Part shown: one piece after another, positions 1 through 8,575 of the stretch
Layout of the letters: each line of letters opens with the position of its first letter
Numbering within the stretch: position 1 is the first letter of the stretch
From: Pseudomonas guariconensis
GTDB taxonomy: Bacteria > Pseudomonadota > Gammaproteobacteria > Pseudomonadales > Pseudomonadaceae
DNA: 64,000 nt
NCBI RefSeq assembly: GCF_024127895.1
Contig: NZ_JAMYBK010000014.1
Span: 62,001 to 126,000 of the forward strand
Direction: 5' to 3'
Made by a program: the position numbers and the translations under genes
The notes under the pieces: generated by a model
Databases searched by the model: none
What the model was told of the DNA's origin: nothing
The model's input: only the letters and a program-made list of their open reading frames with translations

Positions 1-780
1 CCTGGCCTCGAGCGCGGCTTGCTGCTGCTGTGCGAATTCAGCCGGCAGAACCGTACCCTGACCGCCCCGGAGCTGGCCCGGCGCCTGGCGCTGCCCCGCT
101 CGACCATCTTCCGCCTGCTGACCACCCTGGAGACCATGGGCTTCGTCACCCGCAGCGGCAACGAGTACCGCCTGGGCATGTCGGTGCTGCGCCTGGGCTT
201 CGAATACCTGGCGTCGCTGGAGCTGACCGAACTGGGCCAGCCGCTGCTGGCCCACCTGTGCGACCGCCTGAACTACCCGAGCAACCTGGTGGTGCGCGAC
301 GGTCGCTCGATCGTTTACGTGGCCAAGGTTTCGCCGCCCTCGGTGTTCTCCACCGCCGTCACCGTCGGCACCCGCCTGCCCGCCCATGCCACGGTGCTCG
401 GGCGTATCCTCCTGGCCGACCTGAGTCTGGCCGAGCTGCGCGAGCTGTACCCGGAAGAACACCTGGAGCAGCACTCGCCGTGCACCCCGAAAACCGTGCT
501 GGAGCTGTTCGACCTGGTGCAGGCCGATCGCCTGCGCGGCTATGTCAGCGGCGAAGGTTTCTTCGAGTCGACCATCTCCACCGTCGCCGCCCCCGTGCGC
601 GACGCCAGTGGCCGAGTGGTCGCCGCCCTGGGGGTGACCATCCCCACCGTGCAGGTCAACCACATCAACTTCGACAACCTGCTCGGCCAGGTCCGTGGCA
701 GCGCCGACGAGTTGTCCAGGCTGCTCAACTACACGCCCCACAGCGGCCAAGGCCGTGTCACCGCGTTGATGAGGGACTGA
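1..780 (+). CDS. IclR-family transcriptional regulator (5' end cut off)
   Basis: The reading frame is open to the left edge, so the first few residues are missing. A winged helix-turn-helix fills roughly the first 60 residues (TAPELARRLALPRSTIFRLL region), followed by the IclR effector-binding domain. IclR proteins bind DNA as dimers or tetramers and respond to aromatic or small carboxylic acids. The stop lies 1 bp before the next gene on the same strand, so the regulator is probably the first gene, or among the first genes, of the catabolic operon it controls. Its ligand cannot be read from sequence. Confidence 0.9.
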   Translation, partial: PGLERGLLLLCEFSRQNRTLTAPELARRLALPRSTIFRLLTTLETMGFVTRSGNEYRLGMSVLRLGFEYLASLELTELGQPLLAHLCDRLNYPSNLVVRDGRSIVYVAKVSPPSVFSTAVTVGTRLPAHATVLGRILLADLSLAELRELYPEEHLEQHSPCTPKTVLELFDLVQADRLRGYVSGEGFFESTISTVAAPVRDASGRVVAALGVTIPTVQVNHINFDNLLGQVRGSADELSRLLNYTPHSGQGRVTALMRD

Positions 781-781
781 A

Positions 782-1579
782 ATGAACCTCTACCAACTGC
801 ATGAGCGCACCGCCATCGTCACCGGCGGCTCTTCCGGCATCGGCCTTGCCTGCGTCGAGCTGCTGCTCGAGGCTGGCGCCCGGGTGGCCTTCTGCGGGCG
901 CAACGCCGAGCGCCTGCGCAGCGCCGAGGCCAGCCTGCGCGAACGCTTCCCCGAAGCCCGCCTGCTGGCCCAGGTCTGCGATGTGCTCGACCCCGCCTCG
1001 GTGCAGGCCTTCGCCGCAGCCAGCCTGGCCGCGCTCGGCCCGGCCCAGGTGCTGATCAACAACGCCGGGCAAGGCCGGGTCTCGACCTTCGCCGACACCA
1101 GCGACGAGGCGTGGAACGACGAGCTGCACCTGAAGTTCTTCTCGGTGATCCATCCGGTACGTGCCTTCATGACCCAGCTGCAGGGCCAGGCCGGCGCCTC
1201 CATCGTCTGCGTCAACTCGCTGCTGGCCAGCCAGCCGGAGCCGCACATGGTCGCCACCTCCGCCGCCCGTGCGGGGCTGAAGAACCTGGTGCGCTCGATG
1301 GCCTTCGAATTCGCCGAACACGATATCCGTGTCAACGGCATCCTCATCGGCCTGGTCGAGTCGGGGCAATGGCGCCGACGCTTCGAGGCCCGCGAAGAAC
1401 GCGAGCTGGACTGGGCCCAATGGACCGCCCGCCTGGCCCAACGCAAACACATTCCCCTGGGTCGCCTGGGCCTGCCCAAAGAGGCGGCCCAAGCCATCCT
1501 GTTCCTGGCTTCGCCCCTGTCGGCCTACACCACTGGCAGCCATATCGATGTATCCGGAGGCCTGTCCCGCCATGCGTAA
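782..1579 (+). CDS. SDR-family oxidoreductase with altered active site
   Basis: A 265-residue short-chain dehydrogenase/reductase. The N-terminal Rossmann motif TGGSSGIG and the NNAG motif are intact, so NAD(P) binding is expected. The active-site segment that normally reads YxxxK reads TSAAR here (after VNSLLASQ...), so Tyr and Lys are replaced by Thr and Arg; the Ser-containing strand is present. It starts 1 bp after the regulator stop and overlaps the next gene by 8 bp. In an aromatic pathway such enzymes often oxidise a cis-dihydrodiol or an alcohol; the actual substrate is unknown and the changed residues make normal redox catalysis uncertain. Confidence 0.88.
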   Translation: MNLYQLHERTAIVTGGSSGIGLACVELLLEAGARVAFCGRNAERLRSAEASLRERFPEARLLAQVCDVLDPASVQAFAAASLAALGPAQVLINNAGQGRVSTFADTSDEAWNDELHLKFFSVIHPVRAFMTQLQGQAGASIVCVNSLLASQPEPHMVATSAARAGLKNLVRSMAFEFAEHDIRVNGILIGLVESGQWRRRFEAREERELDWAQWTARLAQRKHIPLGRLGLPKEAAQAILFLASPLSAYTTGSHIDVSGGLSRHA

Positions 1580-3254
1580 TGAAAACACTGTCACCGTCGG
1601 CGCCGTCATCACCGCCTTTCTCGAGCAATGCGAGGTCAAGGCCGCGTTCGGTGTGATCTCGATCCACAACATGCCGATCCTCGATGCCTTCGCCGTGCGC
1701 GGCAACATCCGCTTCGTCATGGCCCGCGGCGAAGCCGGCGCCACCAACATGGCCGATGCCTATGCCCGCACCACCGGCGGCCTGGGCGTGTGCCTGACCT
1801 CCACCGGCACGGCCGCCGGCAACGCTGCCGGGGCCATGGTCGAGGCGCTGACCGCCGGCACCCCGCTGCTGCACATCACCGGGCAGATCGAGACACCCTA
1901 CCTGGACCAGGAGCTGGCCTACATCCACGAGGCCCGCGACCAGCTCACCATGCTCAAGGCCGTGTCCAAGGCCGCCTTCCGCGTGCGCAGCGTGGAGACC
2001 GCACTGAGCACCCTGAAGCTGGCGGTGCAGACCGCCCTGACCGCGCCCACCGGCCCGGTCAGCGTGGAAATCCCGATCGACATCCAGTCCACCCTCATCC
2101 CCATGCCCAGCGACCTGTCGCCGCTGCCGGTGCCGGTGGCGGTGCCCGCCGCCGAAGCCCTGGACCTGGTCGCCGAGCGCCTGGCCGGGGCCACTCGCCC
2201 GCTGCTCTGGCTCGGCGGCGGCGCCCGCCACGCCGGGCCACAGGTCAAGCGCCTGCTGGACATGGGCGTGGGCGTGATCACCTCGACCCAGGGCCGTGGC
2301 GTGGTCAACGAAGACGACGAGCGCTGCCTGGGCGCCTTCTCGCAGAACAAACTGGTCGAAGGCTTCATGCAGACCTGCGACGCCCTGGTGGTGGCCGGCT
2401 CACGCCTGCGCAGCAACGAGACCTTCAAGTACGCCCTGAAGCTGCCGCGCACCACCCTGCGCATCGACGCCAACCCAGCCATCGAAGGCCGCAGCTACCC
2501 CAGCGACCTGTTCATCTGCGGCGATTCGGCGCTGGCCCTCGACGGCCTGGCCGACCGCCTGCAAGGCCGTCTGCGCATCGACCCGAACTTCCTGCCCGAG
2601 CTCAAGGCGGTGCGCGAACAGGCGCGGGCGCAACTGGTCGCCGACCTCGGCCCCTACTCGGCCATGGTCGAACAGTTGCAGGGCCTGACCGGGCGCAACT
2701 TCTCCTGGGTGCGCGACGTGACCCTGTCCAACAGCATCTGGGGCAACCGCCTGCTCAACCTCTACCACCCGCTGGCCGGCGTGCATGCCTTGGGCGGCGG
2801 TATCGGCCAGGGGCTGGCGATGGGCATCGGCGCGGCGGTGGCGGCGGCGGAAACAGCGCCCGGGCGCAAGGTCTTCGCCCTGGCCGGCGACGGCGGCTTC
2901 ATTCTCAACCTGGGCGAACTGGCGACCCTGGTGCAGGAAAACGCCAACGTGGTGATCCTGCTGATGAACGACCAACGCTACGGGGTGATCCGCAACATCC
3001 AGGACGCCATCTACGGTGCCCGCCATGCCTATGTCGAGCTGCACACCCCGGACTACGCCAAGCTCGCCGAGTCCATCGGCCTGCGCCATGGCCTGGTCCG
3101 CGACCTGAAGGACTTCGGCCCGGTGCTCGAAGGTGCCCTGGGCGAAAGCGGCCCCTTCCTGCTGGAAGTGGACATGCTCAGCGTCGGCAGCTTCGCCACC
3201 CAGTTCGCCGGCCCGCCCAACAGCGAAACCAAGGCCCAGAAGGCTACGGCCTGA
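1572..3254 (+). CDS. Thiamine-diphosphate-dependent enzyme (decarboxylase/acetolactate synthase-like)
   Basis: A 560-residue protein with the three-domain layout of the acetolactate synthase/benzoylformate decarboxylase family. The cofactor-activating Glu is probably E54 (RGEAGATNMADAYAR). The ThDP/Mg motif starts at GDGG (residues 439-442) and ends at MND about 27 residues later. The start ATG at 1572 overlaps the SDR stop; longer upstream starts would run through the SDR gene. Decarboxylation of a 2-oxo acid to an aldehyde would feed the aldehyde dehydrogenase two genes downstream. Whether it is a decarboxylase or a carboligase cannot be settled from sequence. Confidence 0.88.
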   Translation: MRNENTVTVGAVITAFLEQCEVKAAFGVISIHNMPILDAFAVRGNIRFVMARGEAGATNMADAYARTTGGLGVCLTSTGTAAGNAAGAMVEALTAGTPLLHITGQIETPYLDQELAYIHEARDQLTMLKAVSKAAFRVRSVETALSTLKLAVQTALTAPTGPVSVEIPIDIQSTLIPMPSDLSPLPVPVAVPAAEALDLVAERLAGATRPLLWLGGGARHAGPQVKRLLDMGVGVITSTQGRGVVNEDDERCLGAFSQNKLVEGFMQTCDALVVAGSRLRSNETFKYALKLPRTTLRIDANPAIEGRSYPSDLFICGDSALALDGLADRLQGRLRIDPNFLPELKAVREQARAQLVADLGPYSAMVEQLQGLTGRNFSWVRDVTLSNSIWGNRLLNLYHPLAGVHALGGGIGQGLAMGIGAAVAAAETAPGRKVFALAGDGGFILNLGELATLVQENANVVILLMNDQRYGVIRNIQDAIYGARHAYVELHTPDYAKLAESIGLRHGLVRDLKDFGPVLEGALGESGPFLLEVDMLSVGSFATQFAGPPNSETKAQKATA

Positions 3255-3264
3255 GGAACCTGCC

Positions 3265-4068
3265 ATGTTGCATATCACCATGATCGGCTGCGGCGCCATC
3301 GGCGTTGGCGTGCTCGAACTGCTGGAGCAGGACCCGCAACTGTGCGTCGATGCGGTCATCGCCTCGGCCGGTTCCGAAGACCTGGTACGCCAGCGCCTGG
3401 GCAGCTTCCGCCAGCCGCCCGAAGTGCTCACCGCCTTGCCGGCTGACGCCCGCCCCGACCTGCTGGTCGAGTGCGCCGGGCACCGGGCCATCGAGGAACA
3501 CGTGCTGCCGGCCCTGGAGCGCGGCATCGCCTGCCTGATCGTCTCGGTCGGCGCACTGTCGCAGGTCGGCCTGGTCGAACGCCTGGAAGCGGCGGCGGCC
3601 CGTGGCAACACGCGGATCGAGCTGTTGCCCGGCGCCATCGGCGGCATCGACGCCCTGTCGGCGGCCAAGGTCGGCGGCCTGGACTCGGTCGACTACACCG
3701 GGCGCAAGCCGGCGCGGGCCTGGAAGAACACCCCGGCCGAGCAGGTCTGCGACCTGGACAGCCTGCGCGAGGCCACGGTGATCTTCGAAGGCAGCGCCCG
3801 CGAAGCGGCGCGCCTGTACCCGAAGAACGCCAACGTCGCCGCCACCCTGTCGCTGGCCGGCCTGGGCCTGGACCGTACCCGGGTGACGCTGGTCGCCGAC
3901 CCGCACAGCGAGGACAACGTCCATCACTTCGAAGCCCGTGGCGCCTTCGGCGGCTTCGAGATGAGCCTGCGCGGCAAGCCGCTGCAGGCCAACCCGAAAA
4001 CCTCGGCCCTGACCGTCTACAGCGTGGTCCGGGCCCTGGGCAACCATGCCCACGCCATTTCCATCTAG
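3265..4068 (+). CDS. nadX: Aspartate dehydrogenase-like protein (NadX family)
   Basis: A 267-residue NAD(P)-dependent oxidoreductase. It has a Rossmann motif near the N terminus (GCGAIG, residues 8-13) and the DUF108 aspartate-dehydrogenase domain after about residue 150. Family members interconvert L-aspartate and iminosuccinate/oxaloacetate plus ammonia. From memory, the P. aeruginosa enzyme PA3505 was shown to be an aspartate dehydrogenase and sits in a similar cluster. Placement in a ring-oxygenase operon rather than beside nadA/nadC suggests a role on a pathway amino acid or imine. It begins 10 bp after the ThDP enzyme gene. Confidence 0.82.
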   Translation: MLHITMIGCGAIGVGVLELLEQDPQLCVDAVIASAGSEDLVRQRLGSFRQPPEVLTALPADARPDLLVECAGHRAIEEHVLPALERGIACLIVSVGALSQVGLVERLEAAAARGNTRIELLPGAIGGIDALSAAKVGGLDSVDYTGRKPARAWKNTPAEQVCDLDSLREATVIFEGSAREAARLYPKNANVAATLSLAGLGLDRTRVTLVADPHSEDNVHHFEARGAFGGFEMSLRGKPLQANPKTSALTVYSVVRALGNHAHAISI

Positions 4069-4078
4069 GGGACTGCCA

Positions 4079-5569
4079 ATGACTCTGGAACAGACCTTAC
4101 CCATCTGCGTCGCCGGTACCTGGCGCCTGGGCGGCGGCGAGCGCTACGCCACCTGCTACCCGGCCACCGGCGAGCCGGTGGCCTGGCTCAACGCCGCCAG
4201 CCTCGAGGATGTCGAGCTCGCCGTACAAGGCGCCCACCAGGCCTTTCTCAACAGTGGCTGGGCCCAGCGCAAGCCCCACGAACGCGCCGCCGTGCTCTAC
4301 CGCATCGCCGAGGCGATCCGCCAGCGCAGCGAGGAACTGGCCCAGCTGCAACGCCAGGACAACGGCAAGCCGATCAATGAAACCCGTGCCTTGGTGGCCA
4401 GCGCCGCCGGCACCTTCCAGTTCTTCGCCGCCGCCTGCGAAACCCTGGAGGAAACCATCACCCCGTCGCGCGGCGACTTCGTCAGCATGAGCGTGTACGA
4501 ACCGATGGGCGTGGTCGCGGCGATCACCCCGTGGAACTCGCCGATCGCCAGCGAAGCGCAGAAAGTCGCCCCGGCCCTGGCCGCCGGCAACGCCGTGGTG
4601 ATCAAGCCGGCCGAGATCACCCCGCTGCTGGCCCTGCAACTGGCGCGCATCTGCGAGGACGCCGGCCTGCCCAAGGGCCTGGTCAGCGTGCTGCCAGGCA
4701 AGGGCTCGCTGCTCGGCGACGCGCTGACCCGGCATCCGCTGGTCAAGCGTGTATCGTTCACCGGCGGTACCCGCACCGGCAAGCACATCGCCCATATCGC
4801 CGCGGACAAGATGATGCCGGTGTCCCTGGAGCTGGGCGGCAAGTCACCGACCATCGTCCTCGACGACGCCGACCTGGACCACGCCGTGGCTGGTGTGCTG
4901 TACGGCATCTTCAGCTCCTCCGGCGAAGCCTGCATCGCCGGCTCGCGCTTGTTCGTCGCCCGTTCCCTGTACGAACCCTTCATGCAGCGCCTGGTCGCCG
5001 CCGCTGCGCAACTGCGCCTGGGCGACCCGGCCGACGAAGGTACGCAGATGGGCCCGCTGATCAGTGCCGCGCACCGTGAATCCGTGGAGCGCTACGTCGC
5101 CCTCGGCCTGGCCGAAGGCGGCCGCCTGCGCCTGGGTGGCGAACGCCCCAGCGGCGGCCTCTTCGACCAGGGCTACTTCTACCCACCGACCATCCTCGAA
5201 GGCCTGGGTAACCACCAGCAGGTCTGCCAGGAGGAAATCTTCGGCCCGGTGCTGGTGGCCATGCCCTTCGACAGCGAGGCCGAACTGGTCGAGCAGGCCA
5301 ACGACAGCCTGTACGCCCTCGCCGCCGGGATCTGGAGCCGCGACTACAAGCGCGCCTGGGCCCTGGGTCGCAAGCTGCAGGCCGGCACGGTGTGGATCAA
5401 CACCTACAAGCAGTTCTCCATCTCGACCCCGTTCGGCGGCTGGCGCGACAGCGGCCTGGGCCGGGAAAAGGGCCGGCTCGGCATCCTGCAGTACATGGAA
5501 CAGAAAAGCCTCTACTGGGGCATGAACCAACAACCACTGGCCTGGGCCGGTGTGGAGGCAAGGCCATGA
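4079..5569 (+). CDS. NAD(P)-dependent aldehyde dehydrogenase
   Basis: A 496-residue member of the ALDH superfamily. The general base Glu is E251 (LELGGKSP) and the nucleophile Cys is C285 (GEACIAGSR), both intact, with the PWNSP motif upstream. It oxidises an aldehyde to a carboxylate. The preceding ThDP enzyme is a plausible aldehyde source. The ATG at 4079 follows the nadX-like stop by 10 bp with a purine-rich ribosome site (tagggga), and the gene overlaps the next by 4 bp (ATGA), which indicates translational coupling. Confidence 0.92.
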   Translation: MTLEQTLPICVAGTWRLGGGERYATCYPATGEPVAWLNAASLEDVELAVQGAHQAFLNSGWAQRKPHERAAVLYRIAEAIRQRSEELAQLQRQDNGKPINETRALVASAAGTFQFFAAACETLEETITPSRGDFVSMSVYEPMGVVAAITPWNSPIASEAQKVAPALAAGNAVVIKPAEITPLLALQLARICEDAGLPKGLVSVLPGKGSLLGDALTRHPLVKRVSFTGGTRTGKHIAHIAADKMMPVSLELGGKSPTIVLDDADLDHAVAGVLYGIFSSSGEACIAGSRLFVARSLYEPFMQRLVAAAAQLRLGDPADEGTQMGPLISAAHRESVERYVALGLAEGGRLRLGGERPSGGLFDQGYFYPPTILEGLGNHQQVCQEEIFGPVLVAMPFDSEAELVEQANDSLYALAAGIWSRDYKRAWALGRKLQAGTVWINTYKQFSISTPFGGWRDSGLGREKGRLGILQYMEQKSLYWGMNQQPLAWAGVEARP

Positions 5570-6543
5570 GCGTACTGGGCATCGACGAAGTCACCTACGG
5601 TGTGGAAGACCTGGACACCTGCGTGCGCTTCTTCGCCGACTGGGGCCTGACCCAGGTCAGCGAGCAAGCCGACGAAGTGATCTTCGAAACCCTCAACGGC
5701 TGCCGGGTGGTGCTCGCCCACCTCGACAAGCCCGGCCTGCCGCCGGCCATCGAGCCGGGCTCGACCGTGCGCGAGGTGGTCTGGGGCGTGGAGAGCGAGG
5801 CAGACCTGGCGCTGTACAGCCAGCGCATCGCCAATGACCCGGGCTTCGTCGAGGGCGACGGCCGCATCGGCTGCACCGACCCCAACGGCCTGGCGATCCG
5901 CCTGCAGGTCACCCGCAAACGCCCGCTGGACATCGAGTGCAGCGGCCACAACACTTGGCAGGTCAAGGGCCGGATCAACAAGCCCGCGCCGGTCTACGAG
6001 CGTGCCACGCCCATCGAAGTCGGCCACGTGGTGTTCTTCGTCAAGGACGTCAATGCCTGCGAGGCCTTCTACCACGAGCGCTTCGGCTTCCAGGCCTCGG
6101 ACCGCTACCCCAATCGCGGCGCCTTCCTGCGCACCGCCGAGCAAGGCGGCCACCACGACCTGTTCATGCTGCAGTTGCCGGCGCCACGCGCCGGGCTCAA
6201 CCATGTGGCCTTCACCGTGCGCGACCTGCACGAGGTGTTCGGCGGCGGCATGCACATCTCCCGCTGCGGCTGGAGCACCGAGATCGGCCCAGGCCGCCAC
6301 CCGGTGTCCTCGGCGTTCTTCTGGTACTTCAAGAACCCGGCCGGTGCGCTGGTCGAGTACTACGCCGACGAGGATCAACTGACCGGCGACTGGCAACCCC
6401 GGGAATTCGAGCCAGGGCCGACGGTGTTCGCCGAATGGGCAATCGCCGGCGGCATCGATGGCCATACCCGGCGCCAGCAGCATGTCGAGGCGCCGCAAGG
6501 CAAGTTCCTCACCGACAAGGCCAAGGAGCAGGGCAAGCCATGA
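5566..6543 (+). CDS. Two-module VOC-family dioxygenase (extradiol type)
   Basis: A 325-residue vicinal-oxygen-chelate protein with two modules, about residues 5-120 and 148-270. The C-terminal module keeps a full metal triad: H154 (GHVVFFV), H213 (LNHVAF) and E264 (ALVEYY). This matches type I extradiol dioxygenases such as catechol 2,3-dioxygenase, which cleave a ring diol next to the hydroxyls using Fe(II). The N-terminal module has lost the pattern, as usual in the family. It overlaps both neighbours by 4 bp. A Rieske oxygenase in the same operon could make its diol substrate. Confidence 0.88.
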   Translation: MSVLGIDEVTYGVEDLDTCVRFFADWGLTQVSEQADEVIFETLNGCRVVLAHLDKPGLPPAIEPGSTVREVVWGVESEADLALYSQRIANDPGFVEGDGRIGCTDPNGLAIRLQVTRKRPLDIECSGHNTWQVKGRINKPAPVYERATPIEVGHVVFFVKDVNACEAFYHERFGFQASDRYPNRGAFLRTAEQGGHHDLFMLQLPAPRAGLNHVAFTVRDLHEVFGGGMHISRCGWSTEIGPGRHPVSSAFFWYFKNPAGALVEYYADEDQLTGDWQPREFEPGPTVFAEWAIAGGIDGHTRRQQHVEAPQGKFLTDKAKEQGKP

Positions 6544-6857
6544 GCGAATCGATGCTGCTGACGGTGGTGCTGCGGCACGACCAGTCGAAGAACCTGGAAC
6601 AGATCCAGGGCCACATGAAGCAGGTGGGCTGGTGGGACAGCTTTCCGCCCGAGGGCGTGGAGGTGGTGTCCTGGACCGTGGCCATGGGCCTGGGCCAGAT
6701 CGTCACCCTGCGCCTGCCACCGAGCCTGCTGAGCAAGGTCAATGTGGAACTGGAACGCGCCGCCTGGGGCGTGTTCCGCACCGAATGCTACCCGACGTAC
6801 GACTTTGTCCCGGTCCGCGAAACGATCCGCGAACGGGTCCGCAATGGAGGCCAATGA
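6540..6857 (+). CDS. Conserved-context protein of unknown function, 105 aa
   Basis: A 105-residue protein I do not recognise. It has no signal peptide or membrane segment. The start overlaps the VOC gene stop by 4 bp and the stop is 1 bp before the next start, so it is translated with the pathway. The hydrophobic pattern (LLTVVLRH..., GQIVTLRLPPSLL) looks like alternating strands and helices of a small alpha/beta, possibly ferredoxin-like, dimeric fold. Codon use resembles its neighbours. A role as a pathway isomerase or an accessory subunit is possible but not shown. Confidence 0.8.
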   Translation: MSESMLLTVVLRHDQSKNLEQIQGHMKQVGWWDSFPPEGVEVVSWTVAMGLGQIVTLRLPPSLLSKVNVELERAAWGVFRTECYPTYDFVPVRETIRERVRNGGQ

Positions 6858-6858
6858 C

Positions 6859-7086
6859 ATGAGCGATACCGAGCGTTACCTGCAACCCCATCAGGCCCGC
6901 AAACGGCCCAACACCCCATTCGAAGACCTGCTCGGCGATTCCATCGAGCGCGCCTACGGCAGTGGCGTGACCGAGCTGGGCGAGCTGCTGGCGCACCTGA
7001 ACCTGGCCGGCCCGCCCTGCCCGCTGACCACCGGAGAGTGGACCGAGGACGCCTATAAAACCCTGATGGCTCGGCTGGGCGAATGA
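6859..7086 (+). CDS. Small protein of unknown function, 75 aa (possible HTH-like)
   Basis: A 75-residue hydrophilic protein starting one base after the previous stop, with GGAGG 8 bp before the ATG. From memory, small proteins of this type in ring-oxygenase operons are sometimes labelled recombinase-like helix-turn-helix proteins. Only a short helical segment around SIERAYGSGVTELGELLAHLN supports that here, and nothing suggests recombination. Its place between a VOC dioxygenase and a Rieske oxygenase suggests an accessory role in the pathway. Confidence 0.75.
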   Translation: MSDTERYLQPHQARKRPNTPFEDLLGDSIERAYGSGVTELGELLAHLNLAGPPCPLTTGEWTEDAYKTLMARLGE

Positions 7087-7106
7087 CCCACCGGAGGTAG
7101 AACAAG

Positions 7107-8138
7107 ATGAACATGCACGTAACCGTCGACCCTGTTGAGCAACACCTGGCCAATGGCCTGAAAGATCTCTGGTTCCCGGTCCTGCCGTCGGAACTGCTGG
7201 GCGAAAAGCCCGTCTCGATCCGCCGCTTGGGCTACAAGATCGCCCTGTGGCGCGACAACGACGGCAGTGTCCATGCCCTCGAGGACCACTGCCCCCACCG
7301 TGGCGCGCCGCTGTCCCAGGGGCCGGTGTTGGGCGACCGCCTGCAATGCCCGTATCACGGCGTCGAAGTGCGCTGCGACGGCACCGTCGTCAAGGTGCCT
7401 GGCAGCCCCGGCTGCAAGCTCGAAGGCAGCCGCTCGACGCGGATGTTCCATACCCGCGAGGCAGCGGGGGCGATCTTCCTGTTCAACGCCACCGACCCAC
7501 ACCTGGAAACACCGCCAGAGCTGGTGCTGCCCGAGCAACTGACCTCCCCCGAATGGAGCAGCTTCCTCTGCTACACCGAGTGGAAGGGCGACTACCGCTA
7601 CGTGCTGGACAACGTCATGGACCCGATGCACGGGACCTACCTGCACAAGATGTCGCACTCCATGAGCGAAGGCGAAGCCACCGCCAAGTTCGTCACCCGC
7701 GACACCGAGCAGGGCTTCTTCTTCGAAAAGGAAGGCCAGCGCGGGGTCAACTTCGACTGGACCGAATTCCTCGACAACGGCTGCCACTGGCTGCGCCTGG
7801 AGATCCCCTACCCCAAGACCGGTGGCCCCGGCGGCAACTTCACCATCATCGGCAGCTACACCCCCAGCAGCCGCGCCCTGTCCGCCGTGTTCCACTGGCG
7901 CGCGCGGCCGCTGACCGGCTGGCAGCGCGACACCTGGCGCTTCCTCTACAAGAACCGCCTGGAAGCCCGCCACTGGGCGGTGCTGGAGCAGGACCGGGTG
8001 TTGCTGGAATTCATGGAGCCCGACGCCAACCAGCGCGAGAACCTCTACCAGCATGACCTGGGCGTGGTGCGCCTGCGCCGCTATCTCAAGGGCAAGGCCA
8101 AGGAGCAACTGGCCCTGATCGAAGCGAAACAGCTATGA
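7107..8138 (+). CDS. Rieske non-haem iron oxygenase, terminal oxygenase component
   Basis: A 343-residue ring-hydroxylating oxygenase alpha-type subunit. The Rieske [2Fe-2S] ligands are C62, H64, C81 and H84 (CPHRG...CPYHG). The catalytic domain has the mononuclear-iron motif N169-x2-D172-x2-H175-x4-H180. The length and the lack of a beta subunit gene fit the single-subunit alpha-3 group (vanillate demethylase, phthalate and carbazole oxygenase relatives). Electrons should come from the VanB-type reductase two genes downstream. A clear GGAGG precedes the ATG; the stop overlaps the RidA gene by 4 bp. Confidence 0.92.
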   Translation: MNMHVTVDPVEQHLANGLKDLWFPVLPSELLGEKPVSIRRLGYKIALWRDNDGSVHALEDHCPHRGAPLSQGPVLGDRLQCPYHGVEVRCDGTVVKVPGSPGCKLEGSRSTRMFHTREAAGAIFLFNATDPHLETPPELVLPEQLTSPEWSSFLCYTEWKGDYRYVLDNVMDPMHGTYLHKMSHSMSEGEATAKFVTRDTEQGFFFEKEGQRGVNFDWTEFLDNGCHWLRLEIPYPKTGGPGGNFTIIGSYTPSSRALSAVFHWRARPLTGWQRDTWRFLYKNRLEARHWAVLEQDRVLLEFMEPDANQRENLYQHDLGVVRLRRYLKGKAKEQLALIEAKQL

Positions 8139-8572
8139 ACCAGGCCGTACAGCGAATCCAGGCCCCGGGCCTGGACGAGCTGGCCACGGCCAGCTGGTCC
8201 AACGCCCTGCTGATCGGCAACGAGCTGGTGATGTCCGGCATGACCGCCCACCCGGCGACACGCCAGGCCGCCGAAGCCGGCGCGCCGCTGGATGCCTACG
8301 CCCAGACCCTGCAGGTGCTGGGCAAGGCCAAGGCGCTGGTGGAGGCCGCCGGCGGGCATGTCGGCAACCTGTACCGGTTGACGGTGTACGTCACCCGGAT
8401 CGCCGACAAGGACGCCGTTGGCCGTGCCCGCCGCGACTTCTTCGAGGGGTTCGCCTGCTACCCCACCTCCACCCTCGTCGAAGTGAGTGCCCTGGTGTTT
8501 CCAGAACTGCTGGTGGAAATCGAAGCCAGCGCCCGGCTCGACATTGACTTGCGCACTGCGCCATCGAGGTGA
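8135..8572 (+). CDS. RidA/YjgF-family protein
   Basis: A 145-residue member of the RidA superfamily, including the VYVTRIADKDAV region and the C-terminal VEIEASARLD strand. Family proteins form trimers and many hydrolyse enamine or imine intermediates to keto acids plus ammonia; others are deaminases in nitroaromatic or aminoaromatic catabolism. The operon position, overlapping the oxygenase stop, marks it as a pathway-specific RidA rather than the housekeeping one. Together with the aspartate dehydrogenase-like gene it points to a nitrogen-containing intermediate. Confidence 0.9.
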   Translation: MNQAVQRIQAPGLDELATASWSNALLIGNELVMSGMTAHPATRQAAEAGAPLDAYAQTLQVLGKAKALVEAAGGHVGNLYRLTVYVTRIADKDAVGRARRDFFEGFACYPTSTLVEVSALVFPELLVEIEASARLDIDLRTAPSR

Positions 8573-8575
8573 CCG

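Noticed and set aside
8135..8572. Housekeeping RidA
   Set aside because: The housekeeping gene is usually near spoT in Pseudomonas; this copy overlaps the Rieske gene and is probably specific to the pathway.
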